A stretch of DNA of 36,148 nucleotides from Bin55 sp028819195 (GCA_028819195.1 JAPPMF010000018.1:1-36148), one strand, 5' to 3'; positions 25,084 to 34,399 are shown, counted from the first letter of the stretch. The notes: generated by a model not told the origin, from the sequence alone. Made by a program: numbers and translations.

Positions 25084-26223
25084 ATGAAATCTAAGATCTG
25101 TGATCTCTTAGGCATCGACTTTCCGCTATTGGCGTTTAGTCATTGTCGGGACGTTGTCGTCGAAGTTTCAAAAGCTGGCGGGATGGGAGTTCTAGGAGCT
25201 GCTGCATTCGAACCTGAATCTCTTGAAGTTGAACTCAAATGGATTGATGATCACATTGAAGGTAAACCGTACGGGGTCGATTTGATTGTTCCAACAAAAA
25301 TGGCTGATGTTGAGCATTCGACGGTTGTCGAAAACTTAACCCGAGTGCCGGAACAGCACCGCAGTTTTGCACTTAATCTACTGAGACAACACGGCATTGA
25401 CGATGTAGATGTTTACACTGGTGAAGTTTTCGACACCCATAACGTTATTACGGGTTTCTTAACGGAAGAGGAAGCGGGAACAGTGATTGACGTCGCTCTG
25501 ACTCACCCTATTCGTCTTATCGCTAACGCGTTAGGTGTCCCCCCTCCCTATATGATCGAAAAGGCTAAACAGAGTGGGATCCCTTGTGCTGCACTTATCG
25601 GGTCAAAAGAACATGCGCTTAAACAAGTTGAAGCCGGAGTCGATATCATTGTTGCGTCAGGTACTGAGGCTGGAGGGCATTGTGGTGAAGTTTCAACCAT
25701 AGTCTTAGTACCGGAAGTGTGTGAAGCAGTGAAAGATTCTGGCGTACCGGTTTTAGCCGCGGGTGGTATTGTGACTGGTCGTCAAATGGCTGCTTGCATG
25801 GCGATGGGGGCTGCAGGTGCGTGGACTGGATCGGTTTGGCTCACGACAGTGGAATCTGAAACATCAGAAACCTTCAAGAAAAAGTGTGTGGCAGCGTCTT
25901 CTAGTGAAACGGTTCGTTCTAAACAACGTACTGGAAAGTATTCAAGACAACTTAAGTCGTCCTGGACCACTGCATGGGACTCACCGGACGCCCCTTCACC
26001 CTTACCTATGCCGCTTCAATCCCTCGTAAGTGAACCACCGTTAAGTCGAATCAATAAAGCCGCAGAAAGTGGTAACCCCGGTGCTCAAGAGTTAACCACT
26101 TATTGGGTCGGTCAAGGCGTAGGCCTCATGAATTCAATACAAACCTCACGTCAGGTTGTGTATGAGTTTATGGAGGATTTTTTAACGGCGCAAGAGACAT
26201 TGAATACTAGTTTAGACGACTGA
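25084..26223 (+). CDS. Nitronate monooxygenase / 2-nitropropane dioxygenase-like flavoprotein
   Basis: An FMN-binding TIM-barrel protein of 379 residues. The catalytic-type motif GTEAGGHCG (193-201) has H199 at the position of the nitronate monooxygenase active His. VLAAGGIVTGRQMAACMAMG (223-242) and GAWTGSVWLTT (245-255) bind the FMN phosphate. This family detoxifies nitronates such as propionate 3-nitronate, but many members are unproven, and some related proteins are enoyl-ACP reductases (FabK). Its own promoter-like sequence precedes it, and the ribosome site is weak. The C-terminal part (about 275-379) is less conserved. It ends 101 bases before the convergent receptor gene, with no clear terminator in between. 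A role in the adjoining acyl-CoA pathway is possible but unsupported by the sequence itself. Confidence 0.85.
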   Translation: MKSKICDLLGIDFPLLAFSHCRDVVVEVSKAGGMGVLGAAAFEPESLEVELKWIDDHIEGKPYGVDLIVPTKMADVEHSTVVENLTRVPEQHRSFALNLLRQHGIDDVDVYTGEVFDTHNVITGFLTEEEAGTVIDVALTHPIRLIANALGVPPPYMIEKAKQSGIPCAALIGSKEHALKQVEAGVDIIVASGTEAGGHCGEVSTIVLVPEVCEAVKDSGVPVLAAGGIVTGRQMAACMAMGAAGAWTGSVWLTTVESETSETFKKKCVAASSSETVRSKQRTGKYSRQLKSSWTTAWDSPDAPSPLPMPLQSLVSEPPLSRINKAAESGNPGAQELTTYWVGQGVGLMNSIQTSRQVVYEFMEDFLTAQETLNTSLDD

Positions 26224-26324
26224 TTTGTCAATAAAATCGCCACGTGTGCACTCACAGCTGACCTGTCTAATGTGATCGCACTCTTGATACCACGGTAGTT
26301 TGTCCACCACCCAAGAATAACAGA

Positions 26325-29315
26325 TTAATCCCAAGTCATTCGAATATCTAAATAGTAATACCGACCATAATCTCTGTGAGCGTCGGAAAAGTATCCATAG
26401 TAGCGGTCAGCTAGCGGTGCCCGTTCATCCGTGATATTTTTCACTCCAAAGGTAAATCGCGTGTCCTCATTGAGTAATGCCGTTCGATAATTGACCGCGA
26501 AATTCCAAGTTGAAAATTCAGGAATAATGTAGCGGGTACCGTCAGGTAACGTCAATGAGTCTTGGTAAAACTCCCCAAGTCGTTTGCCGTATAGCGACAC
26601 ACCATAATGGCTACTACTCCATCGAACCAAAAACGTATCTTCAAACTCTTGATTACCGTCCTGACCGATCAAATCTGAAAATCCGAGAACTGGAATATCG
26701 GGCGGAATAATCCCATCTTCTTTTGCTTGAACTAGTTCAGCAGAGACACCACCCGCGGTTTGCTCCAACTCCTGGGTTTGCGCGCGCAAATACTTGAAAG
26801 AAATCTTACCAAAATCAGTTTCCAGATTCACGTAGATTCCGATGTCAAACCCAGCCACCGTTCGAGTATCTAAATTCGCGTAATGATCTTCGATAAAGTG
26901 TATCGCACCTGCTGGACACAGTCCTGCTGCGGTGTATGCTTCGTTTTCTTCATCGCTAATATCAGTAGTTCGTTTGACGGCAGTATTCCCTAAAAAGCCG
27001 TTACAGTTGTCGGCACCGTGCCGTAGGCGTATTAATAGGTCGTAAACTGTATGGTTTTCCTCACCTAACAATCCGATGGTATCTTCTTTTTCAATCGACC
27101 ACTGATCAAAAGTAAAAGTTAACCATGGCGTCGGATCAATGGCAATACCAAAGGTCATATTGGTAGAAGTTTCCGATACGAGGTCTTCGCTTCCTTCTGC
27201 AACTCGCTGTGTCGAATTTGAACAGTCTAGATTAACACCGCTCTCGTTTTCTGCATACTGACAAAGCCAATCCATTCGCGTGTTTTGACGTGCGACAATA
27301 TCTTCGTTAACTGTTATCAAGTTAGGTGCTCTGAAAGCTTGCGACCATGCGGCCCGTAATTGAACTTGATCGATAGGTCTAAAACCGAACGCGGCGCGAC
27401 CGACGAACGTATCTCCTACGTCGGAAAAGTTTTCGTACCTCAGAGCAATTAAAGAATCCAACCGATTGACGATTGGAATGTGAAGTTCTCCAAACAACGA
27501 AAACACAACTCGATCGCCACTGCTATCTGGTGTTGGGCTTGAATTTACTACATCTGAAACATAGGGATAGGTATCGCCTTGATAGTCAGTAAATATGATT
27601 GTCCCATCAAGTCTAGGATCGCGATCATCTTCAAAAGCTTCACGTCGGATTTCCGCACCAATCAACGCCCCAACGGGACCAGACATTGTTTGTATAAACT
27701 GGTTGTTTGTGACCTTAAAGTCTGCTAAAAACAAAGACATGAAATTGTCGCGGGTTACATCCACCAAAGCACGTTCGATATTACTATTTTGACCAGCGCT
27801 GAACGGGTTGTATGCGGCGGGTGTAGGATCAAAGAGTGCTTCTGCCATTAACGTATTCGAAACGCGATTCTTCGTCAAATCTCTTCTCGTGGCTACTGAC
27901 CATAAAGCAGCAGTTTCCCAGTCCCAATCTCCGCGAGTTCCACGAAGTCCTTGTAGTAATCTAAACACGTTCCCATCGTTAAAAACTATTCTTGGTACTT
28001 CTGCGAAACGATAAAAGTCCATTTCAAGTTCTACACCACTACACGGTACACTTCCAATTATGTCATCTGGTAGCCGATTTGGTGAACCACATGGTCCAAA
28101 GGGGTTGTAATAATTTTCTGCACCGACTCGCAACTTTACAGTCGAAAATGGCGCTGAAGGATGTCGCCAACTTTCGGTTTGTGCCGAATAAAACATTACC
28201 TCAGTGAAACCAGACATTCCGTTCTGAAATTCGTGATTTATGAAAACTAAAGTGCTAAATCGATCTAACGCGGACGAAAGCCAACGAAACTCGTTCATGT
28301 TGTAACGTTCGGTATATTGTCCATCGACAGCACCACACAAAATGTCATTCAATTTCCATTGGCAACGTCGGTCACCAAGTGGATATGTTTCAAACTCACC
28401 AGCATTATCAGTTAATCGACCACGGATACCATATCTAGACACACTTGGGCGAAAATCAAATTGCCCGTAGAGTGAGTTTGCACTGGTATTACGGAATCTC
28501 AAACTTTCATACCAAGGCGAGTCCGCAGGTATTAAATGACGAATGTCGGAGTGAGCCCAGCGTTCGTCTTCGCTTGCTTTGACTGGATCACGAGTATAAA
28601 AGTTAAACATGATCGAGACATGGGTGTCGCCATTGTTAAAGTACTTACCCCACTCCCCCGTCAGATCATTACTACTTCGACCTACATTTTTGTAGGTATA
28701 GGTTCGCCATCGCATTCTAGAACCGACAAAGTTGTCTTTGAGAACGGTATTTACAACACCGGCGACCGCATCCGCGCCATAAACTGCCGCAGCACCATCA
28801 CGTAAAACCTCTAGTCTTCTAACTCCATAAACCGGTAAAGTATTGGAGTTAACCGTATTGACAGGTACAAAACTACCACCAATTTCTTCCGTCTGATAGC
28901 TAGCAGCATTGACTAAACGACGACCATTAAGTAACACCAAAGTATTTCCGGTTCCTAGATTTCGTAAGTTGAACGCACCAATGTCGCCACGCGCAGCGTT
29001 TACACCACCACTAATTGATTCTTCTTCGTTGAAGAAATTTTGACCTTGTTCTGGGAGGCTTTCAAGTAAGTCGTCGCCTGATGAAATTCCGAGCGCTTCA
29101 ACATCCTCAGCGTCGATAACCGTAACTGGTAATACTCCAGATACGTCTGCACCAGGAATCTGGGTACCTGTTACGATAACTTCTTCCATATCCGAATCAT
29201 CGGTTTGATCTTCTTCCTCCCCTTCGGTTTGCGAAAGAATTGGTATCGATAGTAACGTAGTAGCAGTTAAAGCTACAAAAATACATGAAGTATTGGATGT
29301 AAATGGTGTTTTCAT
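26325..29315 (-). CDS. TonB-dependent outer-membrane receptor
   Basis: A 996-residue ligand-gated outer-membrane channel powered by TonB-ExbBD. It begins with a signal peptide (to about residue 29, SIPILSQ). An acidic linker and the TonB box EEVIVTG (44-50) follow, then the plug domain (about 60-195) with FNLRNLGTGNTLVLLNGRRL (115-134) and RLEVLRDGAAAVYGADA (167-183). The rest is a 22-strand-type barrel rich in aromatic/polar alternation, ending YYLDIRMTWD. The final residue is Asp rather than the usual aromatic, with Trp next to last. The plug type is that of peptide- or carbohydrate-related receptors rather than a named siderophore receptor, so the ligand is unknown. The ATG at 29315 has AGAGGA 10 bases upstream. 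It follows the secreted carboxypeptidase-lyase gene by 91 bases in the same direction; that gap holds a small hairpin (ACACG/CGTGT). This pairing suggests uptake of the product or substrate of that enzyme. Confidence 0.95.
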   Translation of the reverse strand: MKTPFTSNTSCIFVALTATTLLSIPILSQTEGEEEDQTDDSDMEEVIVTGTQIPGADVSGVLPVTVIDAEDVEALGISSGDDLLESLPEQGQNFFNEEESISGGVNAARGDIGAFNLRNLGTGNTLVLLNGRRLVNAASYQTEEIGGSFVPVNTVNSNTLPVYGVRRLEVLRDGAAAVYGADAVAGVVNTVLKDNFVGSRMRWRTYTYKNVGRSSNDLTGEWGKYFNNGDTHVSIMFNFYTRDPVKASEDERWAHSDIRHLIPADSPWYESLRFRNTSANSLYGQFDFRPSVSRYGIRGRLTDNAGEFETYPLGDRRCQWKLNDILCGAVDGQYTERYNMNEFRWLSSALDRFSTLVFINHEFQNGMSGFTEVMFYSAQTESWRHPSAPFSTVKLRVGAENYYNPFGPCGSPNRLPDDIIGSVPCSGVELEMDFYRFAEVPRIVFNDGNVFRLLQGLRGTRGDWDWETAALWSVATRRDLTKNRVSNTLMAEALFDPTPAAYNPFSAGQNSNIERALVDVTRDNFMSLFLADFKVTNNQFIQTMSGPVGALIGAEIRREAFEDDRDPRLDGTIIFTDYQGDTYPYVSDVVNSSPTPDSSGDRVVFSLFGELHIPIVNRLDSLIALRYENFSDVGDTFVGRAAFGFRPIDQVQLRAAWSQAFRAPNLITVNEDIVARQNTRMDWLCQYAENESGVNLDCSNSTQRVAEGSEDLVSETSTNMTFGIAIDPTPWLTFTFDQWSIEKEDTIGLLGEENHTVYDLLIRLRHGADNCNGFLGNTAVKRTTDISDEENEAYTAAGLCPAGAIHFIEDHYANLDTRTVAGFDIGIYVNLETDFGKISFKYLRAQTQELEQTAGGVSAELVQAKEDGIIPPDIPVLGFSDLIGQDGNQEFEDTFLVRWSSSHYGVSLYGKRLGEFYQDSLTLPDGTRYIIPEFSTWNFAVNYRTALLNEDTRFTFGVKNITDERAPLADRYYGYFSDAHRDYGRYYYLDIRMTWD

Positions 29316-29406
29316 CTGTGAAAATCCTCTAGTTAAACGTGATCAATGCTAGTAAAAAAGAGTGATCGCAACCACACGGAGTAAGCGTGTAGCATGATAA
29401 ATTTTA

Positions 29407-32088
29407 CTAGTTTTGCTGTTCGTGGTGTGTACAGAGATCGAAAATCAAGTTTTGAAGATTGAGATCGGCGAGGTTAATTGCCGTTTGTTGTTGTTGCAAC
29501 CATCGTTCGGACGCCTGAACGAAATCTCTTTGATTTTCCAACATGCGTGAAGTTTCTTCGACTTGTGGCCCGCCAATTCCTTTTCGTTCTAAAACCATGC
29601 GGATCGGATCTAGGGCTTCGCGTAATTCACTAATCTCAAACGGAATTTCCTTCGAAAATACAGTACGATAAGTTTCCTTTAGTTCATTGTCGGAAAACTC
29701 TTGGATTGGTCTTCCTGTACTTCTACCTAGATCCACTAACGCTGCACTATAGGAATAAGCGTCGCGAAACGGTATACCGTATTCCAACGCAAGCAATTCA
29801 GCGACTTGTGCTGAGGTCGCAAAACTGCGTTCTATCACTTCTGCTGCTCGTTCAGGATTTAAACGAATCTGCCACATTAAATTGGTTAGTTTCCTAAGCA
29901 TTTCCTTCCCTGCAAAGGCGAGTTCTTCCAAGTTTACATATAGACGATAGTCATGCATACCTGCATCGACGTTATGTCCTTGTAATGCAATTCGTTGCGA
30001 TTTTGTGATTACTTCGTTCGCGGCAATTCGGAGAAAATAAAGTTCGCGGGGATTGCGTTTCTGCGGCATCGAGGTACTTCTACTAGCCGCTTCATTCATC
30101 GGAACCACCCAAATCCAAGGCCAAGGATCGCGTTGTTGTGTATGCGTGTTAGCGACGAATTGATTGATAATTAACGCGAGATTTTCTAATATCGAAGCTA
30201 GTTCTAGTCTATAGTCTAGACTACTAACGAAATTTGCATCAAAACTATTCTCTTCGGGACTCTCAAAACCCAATAATGTAGCTAAGCGTTGGCGATCAAG
30301 ACGTACACTACTCGTATTACCCACCCCAGCTCCATACGGACTTCGGTTTAACCGAAGAAAACTTTCTTGCAGTTTTTGTGTGGTTCGGGAAATAGATTCA
30401 CCGTACGCCAGTAAAACATGAGCATAAGTAGATGGTTCGGCAGGCACTCCATGAGTATACATTGGGACTACTGTCTCTACATGTTGTTCAGCTAAGTCAG
30501 TGAGTCCTTGATGTGCTTCTTGGAGCTTTTCGTATATCTCAAGCCAGTGCCGCCGGGCTAGCAAACGACGCACCGTGCCGTGTACATCTTGCCTAGATCG
30601 ACCTAGGTGGATATTTGATATTTCTTTACCTGCGAACTCTATCAAACGGGGTTCCATCACTGCGTAGTTGGTGGTTCGAAGGGAAAGATCTCTACCAGCA
30701 TCAAAATCGATTGATAGGAGTGCTCGCGAGAATAGTGAGCTATTAGCTGGCGAAATCAGTCCCTGTTCAGTCGACGAAGCTATGGTAGCTTTATTGACTT
30801 CAACCATAAAGCACCAGAAATCTCTACATGGCTGTGTGCGTGTAAACGTAGAGTTGCATAAATTGTCGTCTGAAGTTTTGACATTCTGTGTTTCATAATT
30901 TACAAATGTAGTTACCAATGAATGGGCGAAGAGTTTGACTCGTTCCGCTAAGTCTTCTCGCGGAGAGTTGTCACCTGATTCGAACGTGATCGACGGAATA
31001 CCATAAGTCCGATAAAAGTAATTTTTAGAAGTCCCTACTTCAGTGAGTGGACGCGGTGCTGGTTCAAAACCGGCGATCAGTTCCCCATCGTCAGTTGTTT
31101 GTTTACTCACATTTGCAAACCAATCCCGCGTAAAGTTAATCGGATCGGTGATGTCCTCTTCGGATTGGATGTAAAACACATCTCGGTTCGTTGAGTGAAA
31201 ATCTAACATCAGACGAATATTTGATCTTTGGTCTAAATTAGCTAGGTAATCGCGCACTGCTCGAGTTTCAGGTTGTGCAAATGGCCCCCAGTCTCGATTC
31301 AAGTCAGTACTACCCAAGTTATGTCGCCAATGACCCCGAGCTACACCGTCTGGATTCAACAATGGGATCAAGACAAAATTGGTGTTTGCAAAGAATTGAC
31401 ACACATCATTCAATCCGGTCGCACAACGTTCCGCGCGAATTTCTTGCAATGTATCAGTAAACGTTTTTATTGAAAATACTGCAGGAATCTCAGGTGGATG
31501 AGAGCGTCCGAGAAATAACATGTGTTCGGTTGCACCGGGATTAGTCTCGATTATTTTGATCGGACGTTTATCGATGGAATATCCGATGGTTGTTGTTGTA
31601 GAAGTGTACCAGTCTTTCAAAACCTGTTTCATCCACGACTCGTACCAATCAGCTTGAATGTTTTCTTGACCTGAAATGTAAACTGTTTCTTTTCCTAATA
31701 AAAAAGAAAAAGTAGCAGAACCGTTCTCGGTAATTTCAAGGGTATCTTCTGAAATCCTTTCCCAATTTGCGTTGTCGGTACTGAAATGGGGTCCGTAACG
31801 ATGGCTATAGTCTTCTGGGTAGTTCAACGTTACCTTGATCATCAAGTTATCTACGTTTTTCGTGGGTTTGACCAAGAACGCGTACCAAGGACTAGGGTTT
31901 ATTGGCGGTTCATCTTCCGGTTCAATTGATACAACGATTGACGTAGAAATTGCCTCGCACGAGGCTATATTTCCACCAGGAAAATTGGATGAAACTTCAA
32001 AGTTTTCACTAGCGCAATCGAACGCAAAGGTTGCCGTCCATGAACTAAACAAAAAGATGGAGAGGAGTATTGCAACTAGAATTTTCAT
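29407..32088 (-). CDS. Secreted fusion: M14 zinc carboxypeptidase + argininosuccinate-lyase-family domain
   Basis: One uninterrupted 893-residue protein. From ATG at 32088 it starts with a Sec signal peptide (MKILVAILLSIFLF, cleavage near TFA-FD, residue 22-23); an upstream in-frame ATG at 32121 would bury it. Residues about 60-160 form a beta-rich module. Residues about 165-395 are an M14 metallopeptidase: zinc ligands H197 and E200 (GRSHPPE) and H298 (LDFHST), substrate-binding residues in LNPDGVARGHWRHNLG and DLNRDW (262-267), and catalytic E370 (SITFES). Residues about 425-893 are a nearly complete fumarase/argininosuccinate-lyase fold: EQGLIS (441-446), HLGRSRQDVHGT (494-505), MYTHGVPAEPSTYAH (543-557) and STSMPQKRNP (671-680). 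The loop that in argininosuccinate lyase reads AYNKDxQEDKE is replaced (LQGHNVDAGMHDY, 702-714), so argininosuccinate is probably not the substrate. I know of no named enzyme with this architecture. It is the first gene of a pair with the TonB-dependent receptor. Confidence 0.88.
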   Translation of the reverse strand: MKILVAILLSIFLFSSWTATFAFDCASENFEVSSNFPGGNIASCEAISTSIVVSIEPEDEPPINPSPWYAFLVKPTKNVDNLMIKVTLNYPEDYSHRYGPHFSTDNANWERISEDTLEITENGSATFSFLLGKETVYISGQENIQADWYESWMKQVLKDWYTSTTTTIGYSIDKRPIKIIETNPGATEHMLFLGRSHPPEIPAVFSIKTFTDTLQEIRAERCATGLNDVCQFFANTNFVLIPLLNPDGVARGHWRHNLGSTDLNRDWGPFAQPETRAVRDYLANLDQRSNIRLMLDFHSTNRDVFYIQSEEDITDPINFTRDWFANVSKQTTDDGELIAGFEPAPRPLTEVGTSKNYFYRTYGIPSITFESGDNSPREDLAERVKLFAHSLVTTFVNYETQNVKTSDDNLCNSTFTRTQPCRDFWCFMVEVNKATIASSTEQGLISPANSSLFSRALLSIDFDAGRDLSLRTTNYAVMEPRLIEFAGKEISNIHLGRSRQDVHGTVRRLLARRHWLEIYEKLQEAHQGLTDLAEQHVETVVPMYTHGVPAEPSTYAHVLLAYGESISRTTQKLQESFLRLNRSPYGAGVGNTSSVRLDRQRLATLLGFESPEENSFDANFVSSLDYRLELASILENLALIINQFVANTHTQQRDPWPWIWVVPMNEAASRSTSMPQKRNPRELYFLRIAANEVITKSQRIALQGHNVDAGMHDYRLYVNLEELAFAGKEMLRKLTNLMWQIRLNPERAAEVIERSFATSAQVAELLALEYGIPFRDAYSYSAALVDLGRSTGRPIQEFSDNELKETYRTVFSKEIPFEISELREALDPIRMVLERKGIGGPQVEETSRMLENQRDFVQASERWLQQQQTAINLADLNLQNLIFDLCTHHEQQN

Positions 32089-32251
32089 ATTTAAGGTTCT
32101 ACATATAACTTGTTTATACATTGATATGGTCTATCGAAGCGGCTGCTAACGAGTACAAGTGGCTATAGTTTTTATAACGAAGTATTTTGTATAACTAAGA
32201 GTACGAATGAACGAACAAACTGAAACAAGCCAATAAATTTGGAGAAAAGCA

Positions 32252-33049
32252 ATGTCTAACTGGTTTTCGATTGACGGCAAAATTGCCTTGGTAACAGGTG
32301 GTTCTCGTGGAATCGGTGAAATGATCGCCGCGGGCTTTTTGCAACATGGGGCAAAGGTCTACATTAGTTCTCGTAAGGTGGAGGTGTGTGACGCTACCGC
32401 TGAAAAGTTACAAACGGAGTTTGGGGGCACTTGTGTGTCGTTACCAGCTGATCTTAGCGAGGTCGACGGGGTCGGTGAGTTGGTCGCTGCACTCAAAAAG
32501 AGAGAATCGAAGTTGGACATCTTGATCAACAACGCCGGTACGAGTTGGGGCGCAGAGTTCAAAGAATTTCCAGAGTTTGGTTGGGATAAAGTGATGGATA
32601 CCAATGTCAAAGGTGTTTTCTTTCTTACCCAACAGTGTCTTCCATTACTTAAAGTTGCCGGAAGAGCAGATGATCCAGCTCGGGTTGTTAACATCGGTTC
32701 GGTAGACGGAATTCGTACTCCAAAATTTGAGAATTACTCTTACGCTGCATCGAAAGCAGCAGTCCACCACTTAACGCGCCAACTAGCCGCTCGATTGGTG
32801 AGAGAGCACGTCAATGTGAATGCGATTGCTCCCGGTCCCTTCCCTACTTGGATGCTCAGTACTGGGGTTGGATTTGGTGGTCAAGTAGAAGGAGCTGACT
32901 GGGCTAAAGTTGGTGAGCGAAATCCGAGTGGTCGAGTTGGTACTTTAGAAGATATTTGCGGGACTACCATTTACTTATGTTCCCGCGCAGGCGCTTTCAC
33001 GGTAGGTACTACGATCACTTGTGATGGCGGATCAATCGCTTGTTCATAA
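32252..33049 (+). CDS. Short-chain dehydrogenase/reductase (FabG-like)
   Basis: A 265-residue classical SDR, using NAD(P)(H) to interconvert an alcohol and a ketone. The cofactor motif is TGGSRGIG (15-22), the structural NNAG is at 93-96, and the catalytic set is S150, Y164 and K168 (YSYAASK). The first charged residue after the second strand is Arg (SSRK, 39-42), which tends to favour NADP(H). The C-terminal region (CDGGSIACS) is typical. The ATG at 32252 has GGAGA 6-10 bases upstream. It is transcribed divergently from the carboxypeptidase-lyase gene across 163 bases, and converges on the aldolase gene with 28 bases between. The substrate is unknown: fatty-acid, polyol or steroid-type reductions are all represented in this family. 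Confidence 0.92.
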   Translation: MSNWFSIDGKIALVTGGSRGIGEMIAAGFLQHGAKVYISSRKVEVCDATAEKLQTEFGGTCVSLPADLSEVDGVGELVAALKKRESKLDILINNAGTSWGAEFKEFPEFGWDKVMDTNVKGVFFLTQQCLPLLKVAGRADDPARVVNIGSVDGIRTPKFENYSYAASKAAVHHLTRQLAARLVREHVNVNAIAPGPFPTWMLSTGVGFGGQVEGADWAKVGERNPSGRVGTLEDICGTTIYLCSRAGAFTVGTTITCDGGSIACS

Positions 33050-33077
33050 CCGATTCTCAGAGCAGTTGTGTTCTGTG

Positions 33078-33968
33078 TTAGCCGCTCGCAGACGCGCTTG
33101 AAATTCCTTGTATCGCCTGACTTAGTTGGGTAGAAAACTTTTCTTCCGTTAAATCTCTTCGAAGGTTTTCAGTTAGAGCTCTGGAAAAACTAGCAATCAT
33201 CTGGTCGTTTTCACTCAATCTTGAGATTGATTCATTTTGGCTATAGCCGCCAGACAATGCTGCCACTCTTAGTACTCGTGGATGGTTGGTGAATTCGTGA
33301 TAGAAATTTTTCTGTTCCGGAAGTGTTAACTTAAAGACTACTGTTTCCTCTCCCTGTAAGCCTTCTAATGAATTTCGCAAACATTCACGCAATACCTCTT
33401 CTGCTGGCAGTTTTTCATCAATGTGAATATCGATTTCGGGTTCTACAATTGGGATTAAACCATATTCCAAGATCGATCGTGCAAATTTGAACTGTTGGTC
33501 GACTATTTCTCGAATAGCAACTGCGTTGTTTTCCTTAATGACTGAACGCATCTTTGTTCCAAAGACGTCTAGGGACTTAGCTTCTTCTAAACGGGCACTG
33601 AGATTTGGAATTGGTTTCATGAACTGTACACCGTTCAATACGGGTTCTAGTCCTACATCGATTTTGAGAAATGGAAGGATCGATTTATCTTGCCACAGGT
33701 ACTGACTACCGCACTTGTCTCCTACATTTCCATGCATAGTCTTTTCAAACAAAATCGCACCCAGTACATTTGGACGAGCAAATACAGAATTAGTCATGAT
33801 TCGTACTCGCATCTGGTGTACGAGATCAAACATTAACTCTTCGTTATCGCCATACTCCGAGGAATAAACTCCATAATTTTCTAGGGTTTTGGGAGTGCTT
33901 CCACCGCTTTGGTCAAGGGCGGCGATGAATCCGCTACCTGATTTCATGAGTTGGATTCGTTCATCCAT
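33078..33968 (-). CDS. Fructose-bisphosphate aldolase, class I (bacterial type)
   Basis: It cleaves fructose 1,6-bisphosphate into dihydroxyacetone phosphate and glyceraldehyde 3-phosphate through a Schiff base, without a metal. The 296 residues match the short class I aldolase of staphylococci and some proteobacteria. ALDQSGGSTPKTLENYGV (17-34) opens the barrel, FLKIDVGLEP (100-109) and VEPEIDIH (175-182) carry active-site acids and lysines, and K213 in VFKLTLPEQ is the Schiff-base lysine. AALSGGYSQNES holds the phosphate-binding loop. The ATG at 33968 has TGGAGA 8 bases upstream. It is convergent with the SDR gene. With the GAPDH at 8069-9586 it adds a second triose-phosphate enzyme to the window, but they are 24 kb apart and not linked by operon. 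Confidence 0.95.
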   Translation of the reverse strand: MDERIQLMKSGSGFIAALDQSGGSTPKTLENYGVYSSEYGDNEELMFDLVHQMRVRIMTNSVFARPNVLGAILFEKTMHGNVGDKCGSQYLWQDKSILPFLKIDVGLEPVLNGVQFMKPIPNLSARLEEAKSLDVFGTKMRSVIKENNAVAIREIVDQQFKFARSILEYGLIPIVEPEIDIHIDEKLPAEEVLRECLRNSLEGLQGEETVVFKLTLPEQKNFYHEFTNHPRVLRVAALSGGYSQNESISRLSENDQMIASFSRALTENLRRDLTEEKFSTQLSQAIQGISSASASG

Positions 33969-34151
33969 AAATTGTCTCCAGAAATTAATAGAGAATCAAA
34001 GAGTTGTATGATACTACACTTCCATTTATGTTGGAGTGTGCGTCGAGTGATTCAAGCAGACATTGAGTTTGATCAAGGAATTATCGAGATTGATTCTTGA
34101 GTTTGTTGATGGAAAGCTACGGAGATTAAGCAGACAGATAAATTTGCTGTG

Positions 34152-34229
34152 CTACTTAATGATAGCAACGAGAACATAAACCCGTTTCGTGCGTCTATAT
34201 TCTTGGTAAGGACGCTGTAATCCTGATCT
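34152..34229 (-). pseudogene. 3' end of an unidentified gene, cut off by the insertion sequence
   Basis: A 25-codon frame, RSGLQRPYQEYRRTKRVY then VLVAIIK and TAG, runs away from the left end of the insertion sequence. If the element (34232-35985) is removed exactly, this reads on in frame from the coding fragment at 35986-36148, through a joining Glu codon. It is therefore probably the C-terminus of that gene. The protein is basic and I do not recognise it. Between this fragment and the aldolase ATG (33969-34151) I see only a 30-residue plus-strand frame at 34008-34100 that I do not trust. Confidence 0.45.
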
Positions 34230-34231
34230 TT

Positions 34232-34252
34232 TGCAGAGATTCTGCATTTCTC
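34232..34252. repeat. Left terminal inverted repeat of the insertion sequence
   Basis: TGCAGAGATTCTGCATTTCT plus a final C is the reverse complement of 35965-35985 with one mismatch in 21 bases. The outer flank (TGATCTTT) does not match the flank of the other end. Confidence 0.8.
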
Positions 34253-34399
34253 GTTAAATTTATAGTCGAGTGCTGGTTTTCCAATTTTTTTGGCTGATTA
34301 AGAGCCCTAACTAGTGGTATTTTCCTGTGTTCTGAGCACGAGTGAAGGTCTATTTCTGTGTAATTTTTGCCACCACTGAGTTCGGACCATAGGATACCG

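Noticed and set aside
26224..26324. Bidirectional terminator between the nitronate monooxygenase-like gene and the TonB receptor.
   Set aside because: No stem followed by a T-run on either strand; only weak partial symmetry.
34008..34100. A 30-residue plus-strand ATG frame between the aldolase and the insertion sequence.
   Set aside because: No ribosome site and no family; the late codons look protein-like (RRVIQADIEFDQG), but the evidence is too thin.
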